Translations under genes and position numbers: made by a program
Origin: a virus
DNA: 64,000 nt
Direction: 5' to 3' (one strand)
IMG/VR virus record: IMGVR_UViG_3300025141_016157
Location: 96,347 to 160,346 of that record
The notes under the pieces: generated by a model
Database searches by the model: none
The model's input: only the letters and a program-made list of their open reading frames with translations
Told to the model about the DNA's origin: nothing
In this document: piece after piece, positions 1-9,113 of the stretch
Layout of the letters: the number at the start of each line of letters is the position of its first letter
How positions within the stretch are numbered: the stretch's first letter is position 1

Positions 1-1
1 G

Positions 2-841
2 ACAGGCCTAGCACAGATAGATAAAAAAGATATTTTAAACGGCGGTCTTGGTCGAGGGGAAATTGGTGTCATTACAGCACCAACCGGAGTGGGAAAATCA
101 CACTTTCTTGTTCACGTCGGATGTGAGGCGCTAAAGGTTGGGAAAAATGTAATACATTACACATTTGAATTATCTGAAAGAGCTGTTGGGATAAGATATG
201 ACTCAAATCTTTGTAATATTCCCAGTAATGATATTGTTGAAAGAAAGGATGAGGTTATAAAGAACTACAAAGATAGTGATTTAGGCAGGCTAATCATTAA
301 AGAATATCCAACGGGATCTGCAACCGTTATGACAATTAGAAATCATATTGAAAAGCTTCTATTGAAAGGTTTTGTACCAAGCCTGATAGTCATTGATTAC
401 GCAGACATTATGAGATCATCAAGGTCTTATGACTCTTTGCGACACGAGTTAAAACTAGTATATGAAGAATTGAGAAATCTTGCAATGGATATGAACCTTC
501 CAGTATGGACTGCTTCTCAGGCAAACAGAGAGGCATCAAATGCATCCGTTGTCGGTCTAGAGAATATGTCAGAAGCATATGGAAAAGCAATGGTTGCAGA
601 TGTTGTTCTTTCAATATCAAGAAAGCCAATGGAAAAAGCAACAGGCGAAGGAAGGCTTTTCATAGCAAAGAACAGGGCAGGAAGAGATGGAATACTATTT
701 CCAATTTATCTCGACACGTCAATGTCAAAGCTTAGAATTGTTCAAGATTCTTCTGAGATGTCACTTTCTGATGTAGTAAAGTCAGATGAGTCAGATATGA
801 AGAATCTTTTAAAGAAAAAATGGAGACAGGTCAATTCTTAG
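2..841 (+). CDS. Replicative DnaB-family helicase, C-terminal ATPase domain (5' end outside window)
   Basis: The frame is open from base 2 and the true start lies upstream, so only the RecA-like motor domain is visible. It shows a Walker A loop (APTGVGKSH), a Walker B strand ending in IDYAD, and a later SQANRE segment typical of DnaB / T4 gp41 helicases. An ILNGGLGRGEIGVI stretch before the P-loop matches the linker-to-motor junction of this family. It would unwind DNA at the phage replication fork, presumably with the DNA polymerase III alpha subunit encoded at 15 kb. A KaiC-like ATPase is the main alternative, but the order and spacing of motifs favour the helicase. An internal ATG at 89 is not the real start because the P-loop begins before it. 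Confidence 0.85.
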   Translation, partial: TGLAQIDKKDILNGGLGRGEIGVITAPTGVGKSHFLVHVGCEALKVGKNVIHYTFELSERAVGIRYDSNLCNIPSNDIVERKDEVIKNYKDSDLGRLIIKEYPTGSATVMTIRNHIEKLLLKGFVPSLIVIDYADIMRSSRSYDSLRHELKLVYEELRNLAMDMNLPVWTASQANREASNASVVGLENMSEAYGKAMVADVVLSISRKPMEKATGEGRLFIAKNRAGRDGILFPIYLDTSMSKLRIVQDSSEMSLSDVVKSDESDMKNLLKKKWRQVNS

Positions 842-870
842 GTGTAATATTGACTTAAAGGAAAAAATCA

Positions 871-3387
871 ATGTTTACTTATGACAACGTATATGAATCA
901 AGTCTAAAATATTTCAAGGGAGATTCTCTGGCTTCAAATGTTTTTTTAACGAAATATGCTTTAACTGGCAGAGATGGTGATATTCTTGAAGAATGTCCAG
1001 AAGATATGCACAAAAGACTTGCAAAAGAGTTTGCTAGAGTAGAGAAAAAATACCCCAATCCTGTATCAGAAAGAGAAATTTTCTCCCTTTTGAAAGATTT
1101 CAAGTATATAATACCGCAGGGTTCACCTATGGCTGGTATTGGAAATAATAATCAGATACAGTCAATATCAAACTGCTTTGTTGTCGAATCACCTCACGAT
1201 TCTTATGGTGGAATTCTTAAGACAGACCAAGAGCTAGTTCAGATTGCCAAACGGCGAGGAGGTGTAGGTTTTGACATATCCAATATTAGACCAAAGGGTA
1301 TGACAACTGGGAATGCAGCAAGGACAACAGACGGAATTGAAGTTTTCATGGATAGATTTAGCAATTCATGTCGTGAAGTAGCCCAGGGAGGCAGACGCGG
1401 TGCATTAATGCTAACCATATCAGTCCACCATCCGCAGATAAAAGATTTTATAAAGATTAAAAGAGATCTATCAAGAGTTACAGGTGCAAATATATCAGTA
1501 AGAGTAACAGATGAGTTTATGAATGCTGTAAAAGAAAATGGTGAAGTTGGGCTTAGATGGCCTGTTGACTCCTCATCACCAAAAGTTACAAAGATCGAAC
1601 AAGCTTCAGAAATATGGCACCTCTTAATTGAGTCAGCACATTCATCAGCAGAGCCTGGAATATTATTTTGGGATACTGCTAAGTCAATGACACCTTCTGA
1701 CATATACGAAAGTGAAGGCTTTGGATCTGTGTCAACAAACCCATGCGGTGAAATTATATTGTCGCCGTATGATTCATGCAGGCTTATGCTTGTAAACTTG
1801 ACTTCTTTTGTAAGAGACCCGTGGTCAGATAATGCTGAGTTTAACTTTGGCGATTTTGCATCAAAAGTTCAAAAAGCTCAGCGGTTAATGGATGACATGA
1901 TCGATCTTGAAGTAGAGCAAGTAGACAAGATTATTCAAAAAATAGAGAATGATACTCAGCCTGAAAGTGTAAAAAAGATTGAGAAAGATCTATGGGAAAA
2001 TATCAAGCTTCAAGCTGTCAATGGCAGAAGAACCGGTCTCGGGATAACTGGTCTGGGTGATACACTTGCAATGTTATCCATACGATACGGATCAAAGGAA
2101 TCTATCAGAATAACAGAAGAAATATATAAGTGGCTTGCAATTAATTCTTACGAGTCATCTATTATCCTTGCAAAAGAAAGAGGGTCATTCCCAGCGTGGG
2201 ATTCAGAAAAAGAAAAAGATCATCCGTTTATTTCAAGAATTGTAAGTGAGCTTCTACCCCACAGACAAGAAGATTATGAAAAATATGGTAGAAGAAATAT
2301 TGCAAATACTACAACAGCTCCTGCTGGGTCAGTATCAGTCCTTACACAGACAACATCTGGCATTGAGCCGGCATTTATGCTTCACTATACACGACGTAAA
2401 AAGCTGACAGGTCAAGATTCAAGCGGAAGAGTAGATTTTGTAGATGATAGCGGTGATGAATGGCAAGAATATACTGTGTATCATCATGGGTTTAAAAGAT
2501 GGATGAAGCACATGTCCGAATCGGATCCTGATATCTTTATGGGTCTTTCAGATGATGAGATGGTATCAATGAGTCCATACACAAGGGCAACTGCTAGTGA
2601 GATTGACTGGATCTCGAAAGTAAAAATGCAGGCCGCTGCTCAAAAGTGGGTATGTCATGCAATATCAAATACAACAAATCTACCCTCTGATGTTGATGTT
2701 GAAACTGTAAAGAAAGTTTATATGACAGGCTGGGAGCTTGGCTGCAAAGGAGTAACAGTATATCGCGATGGAAGTAGAGCTGGAGTTCTTGTATCTAGTG
2801 ATAAAACATCGAAAAAGAAAGACCTATCCTTTAAAAGCAATCGTGCACCAAAGCGCCCAGAGATCCTGTCTTGTGAAATACATCAAGCTTCTGTTTCAGG
2901 AGAGCCGTGGACTATAATAGTAGGATTGATGCAAGGAAGGCCATACGAGATATTTGGGGGAAAATCTGAATATGTTGAAATACCGAGAAAATATAAATCT
3001 GGATTTTTAACAAAAAAATCTAGAAAGACTATGAATTCAAAATATAATCTAAGCTTCGGCGAAGAAGGCGAAGAAATAATTGTAAGAGATATTGCAACTG
3101 TATTCGACAACCCAAATTATTCAGCATTTACAAGAACATTATCACTAGCATTACGACACGGAGCTCCTGTTAACTATGTCTGTGAGCAACTTCAAAAAGA
3201 TAGGGATGCAGATTTATTTAGTTTTTCAAAAGTAATAGCAAGATGTCTTAAAAAGTACATAGCAGATGGAACAAAGCCTGGAAACGGAACAATAGATTGT
3301 AACTGTGATAATGCAGAAGAGTGCGAAGTAGTATATCAAGAGGGATGTGCTACATGCCTTACATGTGGTTTTGCGAAATGCGGATAA
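871..3387 (+). CDS. nrdJ: Adenosylcobalamin-dependent (class II) ribonucleoside-diphosphate/triphosphate reductase
   Basis: This 838-residue protein reduces ribonucleotides to deoxyribonucleotides using coenzyme B12. Class II features are the SNCFVVESP segment near residue 100, the RRGGVGFDIS loop, the active-site NPCGE motif near residue 290, the TAPAGSVSVL segment, and a cysteine-rich C-terminus (CNCDNAEEC and CATCLTCGFAKCG) that serves as the redox shuttle. There is no N-terminal ATP-cone and no adjacent small subunit, as expected for class II. It lies 29 nt after the helicase gene, so replication and dNTP supply look co-transcribed. The phage depends on host cobalamin if this call is right. 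Start ATG follows a GGAAAA ribosome site. Confidence 0.95.
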   Translation: MFTYDNVYESSLKYFKGDSLASNVFLTKYALTGRDGDILEECPEDMHKRLAKEFARVEKKYPNPVSEREIFSLLKDFKYIIPQGSPMAGIGNNNQIQSISNCFVVESPHDSYGGILKTDQELVQIAKRRGGVGFDISNIRPKGMTTGNAARTTDGIEVFMDRFSNSCREVAQGGRRGALMLTISVHHPQIKDFIKIKRDLSRVTGANISVRVTDEFMNAVKENGEVGLRWPVDSSSPKVTKIEQASEIWHLLIESAHSSAEPGILFWDTAKSMTPSDIYESEGFGSVSTNPCGEIILSPYDSCRLMLVNLTSFVRDPWSDNAEFNFGDFASKVQKAQRLMDDMIDLEVEQVDKIIQKIENDTQPESVKKIEKDLWENIKLQAVNGRRTGLGITGLGDTLAMLSIRYGSKESIRITEEIYKWLAINSYESSIILAKERGSFPAWDSEKEKDHPFISRIVSELLPHRQEDYEKYGRRNIANTTTAPAGSVSVLTQTTSGIEPAFMLHYTRRKKLTGQDSSGRVDFVDDSGDEWQEYTVYHHGFKRWMKHMSESDPDIFMGLSDDEMVSMSPYTRATASEIDWISKVKMQAAAQKWVCHAISNTTNLPSDVDVETVKKVYMTGWELGCKGVTVYRDGSRAGVLVSSDKTSKKKDLSFKSNRAPKRPEILSCEIHQASVSGEPWTIIVGLMQGRPYEIFGGKSEYVEIPRKYKSGFLTKKSRKTMNSKYNLSFGEEGEEIIVRDIATVFDNPNYSAFTRTLSLALRHGAPVNYVCEQLQKDRDADLFSFSKVIARCLKKYIADGTKPGNGTIDCNCDNAEECEVVYQEGCATCLTCGFAKCG

Positions 3388-3418
3388 TAATTAGTATAAA
3401 CCCAAGAGGAATTTAAAA

Positions 3419-4021
3419 ATGCATTGGAAAAGTACAATATCACCTTTAATAAAAGAAATAGAGCTAAGAAAATCTCCTCAAATAATAAGAGTAAATAAGT
3501 TCGATGAAAAGTCAGCAAAAGAATTTCAAGATCAAGTATCACTTGCGCACAACACAGGGCAAAAGGTAATTCCTGTTATCATCGATTCTTATGGCGGCCA
3601 AGTTTATTCGCTTATGGCAATGATAGCTACAATTAATGCATCTGAAATACCAATTGTAACAATTGTAGAGGGAAAGGCGATGTCTTGCGGTGCAGTCTTA
3701 TTTTCATTTGGTGAACAGGGTCTAAGATTTATGGATCCCGATGCTACTATTATGATTCATGATGTTTCATCTATGGATTTTGGAAAAGTTGAAGAGTTAA
3801 AAGCTAGCGCAGCAGAGGCAGATCGTCTAAATGATAAAATTTATACTATGATGGCTAGGAATTGCGGAAAGAAAGATGACTATTTTTTAAAAATTGTAGA
3901 TAAGAAAAAGCATGCAGACTGGTTTTTAGATTCTAATGAAGCAAAGAAGCATGGAATGGCAAATCAGATAAGAGTTCCAAAGCTTTCAATAAGTGTAGAT
4001 GTGTCAATAGACCTGGAGTAA
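3419..4021 (+). CDS. ClpP-like serine protease
   Basis: A 200-residue ClpP/SppA-fold protein. The catalytic triad is readable: Ser89 in GKAMSCGA, His114 in IMIHDVSS, and Asp167 in ADWFLDSNEAKKHG; the Ser-to-His spacing of 25 residues equals that of E. coli ClpP. The IDSYGG oxyanion-hole loop is also present. Length matches ClpP. It could act with host Clp ATPases, or be a head-maturation protease, since some tailed phages use ClpP-like enzymes for that. No capsid genes lie nearby, so the second role is only a possibility. It sits between the ribonucleotide reductase and the endolysin with short gaps and a GAGGAA ribosome site. Confidence 0.85.
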   Translation: MHWKSTISPLIKEIELRKSPQIIRVNKFDEKSAKEFQDQVSLAHNTGQKVIPVIIDSYGGQVYSLMAMIATINASEIPIVTIVEGKAMSCGAVLFSFGEQGLRFMDPDATIMIHDVSSMDFGKVEELKASAAEADRLNDKIYTMMARNCGKKDDYFLKIVDKKKHADWFLDSNEAKKHGMANQIRVPKLSISVDVSIDLE

Positions 4022-4028
4022 ATATAAA

Positions 4029-4982
4029 ATGGATAAAGATTTTTATAACAAGTCTAGCTCCGATAGTTTAGGCTGGAAGCCTTCTTGGTTTGGATGCGAA
4101 GAATTTGACTTTAATTTAGTAAAAGCGGTCCAAAAATGGCAAAAAGCTCATGGATTAACCGGAGACGGTCTTGTTGGGCCAATGACATATAGAAGGATCT
4201 GGACAGAAAGGGAAGTCAGCATTTCAGACTATGAGCCTAGAAAAAACGATTATACTTCTTATGGCAATCATCACATTGTTCACAATGGGAACTTTATCCC
4301 TATTGAATGGAATAAGGTTGTTCTATGGGATGAAAGAGATGGATTCAAGGCAAGCAAGGGATGCTATACTGATTATTCTGGAAAACCTGATCGTGAACCG
4401 ACAATGTTCGTGAACCATTGGGATGTATGTCTTAGTGCTGAGTCTTGTGCGACAGTTTTGAATAGGCGTGGAATATCTGTCCATTTTCTTATAGACAATG
4501 ATGGAACAATCTTTCAAATGCTAGATACGCAGCACAAGGCGTGGCATGCCGGAATCCCGAGGTATGAAGGTGGCAATACGAAGGGGATTGGGGTAGAGAT
4601 TAGTAACGCGTATTATCCAAAGTACCAGGATTGGTATGTTCGAAAAGGCTTTGGTGAGCGACCACTTCAAGAACATGGCTATGTTCATGGAAAAACCCTG
4701 GACCCATTTTTAGATTTTTATCCTGTCCAGCTTGAAGCTTTAAAAGCGCTATGGAAAGCTATTCATATTGGTATTGGTATTCCGCTTGAGTATCCAAAGA
4801 ATTCCAACGGGCATATCGAAACTAGCATCCACAAAGAATGCGAACGAGGAAAATTTCATGGAATATGTAACCACTACAACTTTATCAAAACGAAAATTGA
4901 TTGTGCTGGTCTTGATCTTCCTACTCTTTTAGATGAAGTAAAGAGAACACCGATGTATTGCCTGGATAAAAATAGTGAATGA
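4029..4982 (+). CDS. N-acetylmuramoyl-L-alanine amidase endolysin with N-terminal peptidoglycan-binding domain
   Basis: A 317-residue lysin. Residues about 30-60 form a PG_binding_1 repeat (VKAVQKWQKAHGLTGDG, then GPMTYRRI). The rest is an Amidase_2 zinc domain: VNHWDVC, SVHFLIDNDGTIFQ, KAWHAGIP, GIGVEISN, and a late GICNHYNFIKTKIDCAG that supplies the final His and Cys ligands. It would cleave the amide bond between muramic acid and the peptide stem at lysis. There is no signal peptide, so a holin is expected; a candidate is far downstream at 31.4 kb. The stop overlaps the ATG of the cysteine synthase (ATGA). Confidence 0.9.
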   Translation: MDKDFYNKSSSDSLGWKPSWFGCEEFDFNLVKAVQKWQKAHGLTGDGLVGPMTYRRIWTEREVSISDYEPRKNDYTSYGNHHIVHNGNFIPIEWNKVVLWDERDGFKASKGCYTDYSGKPDREPTMFVNHWDVCLSAESCATVLNRRGISVHFLIDNDGTIFQMLDTQHKAWHAGIPRYEGGNTKGIGVEISNAYYPKYQDWYVRKGFGERPLQEHGYVHGKTLDPFLDFYPVQLEALKALWKAIHIGIGIPLEYPKNSNGHIETSIHKECERGKFHGICNHYNFIKTKIDCAGLDLPTLLDEVKRTPMYCLDKNSE

Positions 4983-5842
4983 TAAATAATATGAATCTAT
5001 CACTAGAAAGAATTATAGGGGATACACCGCTAGTAAAGATCTCAGATAAAATATACGGAAAGCTAGAAACATACAGTCCATCTGGATCTGTAAAAGATAG
5101 AATGATTTCATATGTTGTCAAGAAATCAATCGACAGGGGTGAAATATCAGAAAATACTACACTTTGTGATGCAACAAGCGGAAACACTGGGATAGCGCTA
5201 AGCATGATTGCTGCATCGCTTGGTTTAAAATGCGTTATTTTTATGCCATCTAACATGTCTGAAGAAAGAAAGAAAATGATGAAAATCTATGGTGCAAGAA
5301 TTATAGACGCACCTGAAGATGATTTTGAAAGAGCGATTTCAATGAGGGATGAATTCATATCTGCGGGATCTAATATATGGTCACCCATGCAGTTTAGCAA
5401 TCTTGAAAACATAGAATGCCATGAGACAATTACAGGTCCGGAAATTCAAAATCAGATAACAAGTCGAGGCCTAGCATGGTCAGCATTTATTCATGGCTCA
5501 GGGACGGGCGGAACAATTGAAGGAGTTCGTAGATTTTTAAAAAATACACCTACAGAAATACACATGGTTGTTCCAGATGAATCACCGCATGGAATACAAG
5601 GGATCGGTGATGGAAAAGATTTCCTAGCCAATCCAGAAGAAATGGATGGTATCATAGTAATAAAAACAGAAGATGCAATCATGCGAGCAAAAGACTTTGC
5701 AAGAGAAACTGGACTTCTAGTGGGTATCAGTTCTGGAGCTAATATACTTGCATCGGAAAAATATGTAGCTAATAACTCTCCTGATGGGTCAGTTGTTACA
5801 ATTCTATGTGATCGTGGTGAGCGGTATATGTCAATCTATTAA
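4979..5842 (+). CDS. Cysteine synthase / PLP-dependent beta-substitution enzyme (CysK/CysM family)
   Basis: A 287-residue fold-type II PLP enzyme, slightly shorter than bacterial CysK (about 310-320). Key motifs: the Schiff-base lysine K39 in SGSVKDR, the substrate loop ATSGNTG, the PLP-phosphate loop GSGTGGTI, and GISSGAN. It should make cysteine from O-acetylserine (or a relative) and sulfide. It is translationally coupled to the endolysin by a 4-nt overlap. A phage-borne cysteine synthase is an auxiliary metabolic gene; the neighbouring sulfotransferase suggests an interest in sulfur metabolism. Threonine synthase or serine dehydratase are less likely because of the SGSVKDR and TSGNTG pairing. 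Confidence 0.88.
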   Translation: MINNMNLSLERIIGDTPLVKISDKIYGKLETYSPSGSVKDRMISYVVKKSIDRGEISENTTLCDATSGNTGIALSMIAASLGLKCVIFMPSNMSEERKKMMKIYGARIIDAPEDDFERAISMRDEFISAGSNIWSPMQFSNLENIECHETITGPEIQNQITSRGLAWSAFIHGSGTGGTIEGVRRFLKNTPTEIHMVVPDESPHGIQGIGDGKDFLANPEEMDGIIVIKTEDAIMRAKDFARETGLLVGISSGANILASEKYVANNSPDGSVVTILCDRGERYMSIY

Positions 5843-5871
5843 TTGTAAAGATTAATATTTTTTTATATAAT
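5843..5871 (+). promoter_or_regulatory. Putative phage promoter, TTGTAAA-N16-TATAAT
   Basis: TTGTAAA at 5843-5849 and TATAAT at 5866-5871 are separated by exactly 16 nt, directly after the cysteine synthase stop and 26 nt before the sulfotransferase ATG. The same element with the same spacing recurs elsewhere in the window. Confidence 0.6.
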
Positions 5872-5897
5872 AATAAAAATTACTGTAGTGAGAATAG

Positions 5898-6836
5898 ATG
5901 AAAGATTTCATATTTAAAATTAACAAAGCTAGAATTGACAAAGTAGCTAATGAAATAGCAAGGGTAAATCCCCAGCTATCTGATATAAAAGGATGGGAGG
6001 ATGATTGCTCTGTTGCTTTAAAGATTCAAGCAGCGATTCTTTTATCAAAAAAAGAAGATTTTGCAGATATTGTAGAGAATGAAAAGGGAGCTATTAGTAT
6101 ATCTAAGGTTGTTCCCGTGAGATATTTCAATACAGCCGGTGATCATTGCTATTTTGTAAAATATAAAAGATCTTTTATTCACATACCCAAGACTGGGGGT
6201 CGACATCTAATATACAAATATTTTGTATTTCAAGTTGGTGGCAACCACATGTTTGCAAAAACTAATAGTGAAAACTATGGTCAATATACAGAAGATTTTA
6301 AAAGATGCTTTACGATTGTAAGAAATCCATTTAGCTGGCTTTATAGCTACTGGGCACATATTTCAGAAGGCGGGGATCATACGGGTCATCACGGATGCCG
6401 ACTCATTTCAAATAATAGTACATTTGAAAAATTTATTTTTAATGTCTGCAATCTAGAAAAAGATGAGTACTGGTTTCCCTATAATAGTGGAATGACTTCT
6501 CAGATTTTTGACATTGATGAAAAAATATGTGTAAGCGATATAATATTTTTTGAAAAATATAGTGAAGGCATTATGTCTCTCAATATTGAAGAAAAGTGCG
6601 AGCCTTTCTTGTCATTCGAATGTCAGGAAAAACATAGAAGATTTATTGAATTTAGGCAAAGCTCAGACGAATATAAGAAACACTATACTGATGAAATGAT
6701 TGATGCAGTTAGTAGAAAGTTTAAGTTTGACTTAGATTTCTTAGGGTATGACTTTAACGGATTAGTTCACAAAAAGTCATCAATTCATATTCCCAAGAAA
6801 GTGTTCAAAAGTGAACTATCAAATATTTGGAAATAG
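5898..6836 (+). CDS. Sulfotransferase family protein (PAPS-dependent type)
   Basis: A 312-residue protein whose central part resembles Sulfotransfer_2 proteins. The 5'-phosphosulfate loop is SFIHIPKTGGRH (about residues 93-104) and the 3'-phosphate motif is IVRNPFSWLYSYW. The N-terminal 90 residues and the C-terminal tail are not recognised. It would transfer sulfate from PAPS to a carbohydrate or other acceptor; the acceptor cannot be inferred. It has its own promoter-like element upstream. A second, shorter family member lies at 28.1 kb. Cell-surface modification to block superinfection is a possible role, but that is speculation. Confidence 0.75.
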   Translation: MKDFIFKINKARIDKVANEIARVNPQLSDIKGWEDDCSVALKIQAAILLSKKEDFADIVENEKGAISISKVVPVRYFNTAGDHCYFVKYKRSFIHIPKTGGRHLIYKYFVFQVGGNHMFAKTNSENYGQYTEDFKRCFTIVRNPFSWLYSYWAHISEGGDHTGHHGCRLISNNSTFEKFIFNVCNLEKDEYWFPYNSGMTSQIFDIDEKICVSDIIFFEKYSEGIMSLNIEEKCEPFLSFECQEKHRRFIEFRQSSDEYKKHYTDEMIDAVSRKFKFDLDFLGYDFNGLVHKKSSIHIPKKVFKSELSNIWK

Positions 6837-6845
6837 TATAAAGTG

Positions 6846-6872
6846 TTGATCCCGCAAAGATCACCTTATAAT
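6846..6872 (+). promoter_or_regulatory. Putative promoter with short dyad
   Basis: A TTGATC box (6846-6851) and TATAAT (6867-6872) are 15 nt apart. The box overlaps a perfect 5-bp inverted repeat, TGATC at 6847-6851 and GATCA at 6859-6863, which could be an operator. It sits 53 nt before the nucleotidyltransferase gene. Confidence 0.4.
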
Positions 6873-6924
6873 CTAATTCAAGAGAAGTTGTATATTTATG
6901 ATATATAAATGATGGTGGAGCAGT

Positions 6925-7713
6925 ATGACAAACTATGCTAAGAAAAACGCGTCTTTAATTTTTGAACATATTAGGATCGATGAGGCTGAGGCAGAAGATG
7001 TAGATGTAGTAGGCTTTGAAATCAATGAAACGTTAGATTCTGATATATGGTCTGAAAGTGAAAAGATGAAACCTGAGGTTAGAGAGAAACTTCTTGCTGT
7101 CTCTGAAGACTTTATAGCTGGGCTTCCATTCGATGTTGACGCTGAAGATATTAAACTAACTGGATCTCTTGCGACATATAACTGGTCAAGATTTTCCGAT
7201 GTTGATCTTCATATTGTAGTTGATTTTACTACTGTTGATGATGATGAACAGCTAGTAAAAGATTATTTTAATTCCAAGAAGACTGTGTGGAACTTAAAGC
7301 ATGAAATTTATATACGAGGATATGAAGTTGAAATATACGTTGAAAATATAAATGATAAACACACAGCACAAGGCATGTATTCAATTCTTCACGATGAGTG
7401 GATAAAGAAACCAAAAAGAGAATTTTTTGAGATAGATGAGGAAGAAGTTAGGAAAAAGGCAGCATCAATAATGTCGCAGATAGAGTATATCGAAGAAGTC
7501 TCAAGCGATGAGCCAGCAGAAGCAGAAAAACTAGCAGAAAGAACAAAAGAAAAAATTAGAAAGATGAGACAGGCAGGTCTTGATTCAGAGAAGGGAATCT
7601 ATTCAGTTAAAAATGTTGCTTTTAAAGTCCTAAGAAGAAACGGATATCTTGAGAGGCTAAGTAATATAAAGACTCAGTCATATGACAGGGTAATGTCTCT
7701 AGCAGACCTATAA
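6925..7713 (+). CDS. Pol-beta-type nucleotidyltransferase domain protein
   Basis: A 262-residue protein with a minimal nucleotidyltransferase core: LTGSLATYNWSRFSDVDLH carries the GS motif and the two metal-binding aspartates in DVDLH, and a later EVEIYVE strand may hold the third carboxylate. The family appears often in marine phages with unknown substrate. The first 25 residues include IRIDEAEAED, which fits an (L/I)xE-A prohead-type cleavage site, so the protein might be processed and packaged. The C-terminal third is helical and charged. It is followed after 8 nt by the SleB-like gene, suggesting one transcript. Confidence 0.7.
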   Translation: MTNYAKKNASLIFEHIRIDEAEAEDVDVVGFEINETLDSDIWSESEKMKPEVREKLLAVSEDFIAGLPFDVDAEDIKLTGSLATYNWSRFSDVDLHIVVDFTTVDDDEQLVKDYFNSKKTVWNLKHEIYIRGYEVEIYVENINDKHTAQGMYSILHDEWIKKPKREFFEIDEEEVRKKAASIMSQIEYIEEVSSDEPAEAEKLAERTKEKIRKMRQAGLDSEKGIYSVKNVAFKVLRRNGYLERLSNIKTQSYDRVMSLADL

Positions 7714-7721
7714 TTAGATAC

Positions 7722-8357
7722 ATGATTATTACAGAGAAAAGGATAAGAGAAATTGTTCTCGAAGAAATTATAAGAGAGCAAGAAGAAGTCAATCAAGATT
7801 GTCCAATTCCATTTCTTGCTGCCATATTAGCCTCTGAAGCTCCCAATAGTGAAAGAGAGATGAGTGCCGTATATGATGTTATTATGAAACGAGCAGAAAT
7901 AGGCTTTAAAGAAGTAAATACGGTCGATGGACAATTAAGAGTTCCCAGGCAATTCTCTGGATATACAAGATTTAGACCAGACGATACTGCATTTATTGCA
8001 TACTATAGTGGTACTGCTCCAGATTCTGAATATTCAGTTTCAGCAGATAGAGTAGAAACAGAGAAGCTTATAAGAAGAAATCAATTTAAAAGAGCATGTG
8101 GTGTAATAGTCTCAGATTTTCAAGATCCCGGTAACCCAGATGCACCTACATATGGAGCAACTCATTTTGTAAATCCAAGAGCAGCATCGACAGATAACAA
8201 GTGGTGGGAACTAGATACGTTTAGACCGATTCCGATTAATAATGGATATATAGGTGATCATCTTTTTGGGTGGGACTTGACAACAAGACAGTCAAGAGAA
8301 TCATATTTACAGTTTAGATCTAGCCATCCAGAATTTAGCAGTCTCTATCCGGATTAA
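7722..8357 (+). CDS. SleB-like cell-wall hydrolase with N-terminal packaging-type tag
   Basis: Residues 1-19 match the shared tag (MIITEKRIREIVLEEIIRE). The remainder resembles the Hydrolase_2 / SleB lytic glycosidase fold: LAAILASEAPNSEREMSAVY corresponds to the family's early catalytic-glutamate region, followed by RQFSGYTRF and YGATHFVNP, which align with the family's QFSG and GATHF segments. Predicted action is cleavage of peptidoglycan glycan strands. With a packaging tag instead of a signal peptide, a virion-carried lysin used at entry is the best guess. Length is 211 residues. The SleB assignment is by motif only, so moderate. Confidence 0.65.
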   Translation: MIITEKRIREIVLEEIIREQEEVNQDCPIPFLAAILASEAPNSEREMSAVYDVIMKRAEIGFKEVNTVDGQLRVPRQFSGYTRFRPDDTAFIAYYSGTAPDSEYSVSADRVETEKLIRRNQFKRACGVIVSDFQDPGNPDAPTYGATHFVNPRAASTDNKWWELDTFRPIPINNGYIGDHLFGWDLTTRQSRESYLQFRSSHPEFSSLYPD

Positions 8358-8360
8358 GCT

Positions 8361-9020
8361 TTAATCTTCAAATTTTCTCAGCCTGGCAACACCATCTGTC
8401 ACAGTAACATACGTCTGGTGTGTAACCCAGTCGCCTGCATTGATATATGTTTTAATATTCTGATCTTCGTCAACCCATATTAAAGCTTCTGGTATGTGTG
8501 TATGACCCATAATAAACACATCAACTTTGGGATGGTGTCTAAGAATATTTATAATTGATCTTAGCTTGTGCTTCTTAATTTGAATTTCCGTCCACCATGT
8601 TGTAAAGTCAAAGTTAAAAGTGAATTCAAGTATATTTTGAATAACAGATAGAAATTTAACAAATACTCTATTTGCAAGAGCACCCTTGTCGTAAGAATCG
8701 CCGTGTTCAACTCTAAACACTCGGCCTTCATCTTCAAAGTCATACCTTTTAACAAATTCAACACCCATTATTTTTTTACCAACAACTCCCATTAAACCTT
8801 CGTCATGATTTCCAACTACATAGATAATTCTTTTTGCATCACCCATTTTTTCAAGTATCTGAAGACATCTTTCTGTAAAGACAGGTATCTTTATAAAATC
8901 TATAATATCACCAGCGAGAACAAGCTCATCACAATCCTCAGACTCTAAAAATGATAAAAGCTCGAGAGACTTATAGAACCTAGTCCCAATATGTGTATCA
9001 GATATAATAACTCTTTTCAT
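8361..9020 (-). CDS. LpxH/YbbF-like calcineurin-type metallophosphoesterase
   Basis: A minus-strand gene converging on the SleB-like gene with a 3-nt gap. The metallophosphoesterase signature is complete: ISDTHIGT, LAGDIIDF, VGNHDEG, a HGD segment and MGHTHIPE, in that order, over 219 residues. The nearest textbook relative is UDP-2,3-diacylglucosamine hydrolase of lipid A synthesis, which has the same motif order and length, but the substrate cannot be fixed from sequence. If it acts on lipid A precursors it could alter the host outer membrane. Orientation opposite to its neighbours suggests separate control. Confidence 0.75.
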   Translation of the reverse strand: MKRVIISDTHIGTRFYKSLELLSFLESEDCDELVLAGDIIDFIKIPVFTERCLQILEKMGDAKRIIYVVGNHDEGLMGVVGKKIMGVEFVKRYDFEDEGRVFRVEHGDSYDKGALANRVFVKFLSVIQNILEFTFNFDFTTWWTEIQIKKHKLRSIINILRHHPKVDVFIMGHTHIPEALIWVDEDQNIKTYINAGDWVTHQTYVTVTDGVARLRKFED

Positions 9021-9113
9021 TGAACAGTTTGCTAACCTTATATTAATATTATATACAGAACTACAAGGTGTACTATACTTGTGTTACTGAAGTTTAAAAA
9101 TAAAGGAAAAAAA

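Noticed and set aside
1239-1703. 154-residue minus-strand ORF inside nrdJ
   Set aside because: Fully antisense to an unmistakable ribonucleotide reductase; composition is that of a reverse shadow.
3419-4021. ClpP-like protein as the protease that cuts the tag
   Set aside because: T4 gp21 belongs to a different fold, no capsid gene is adjacent, and specificity cannot be inferred; kept only as a possibility.
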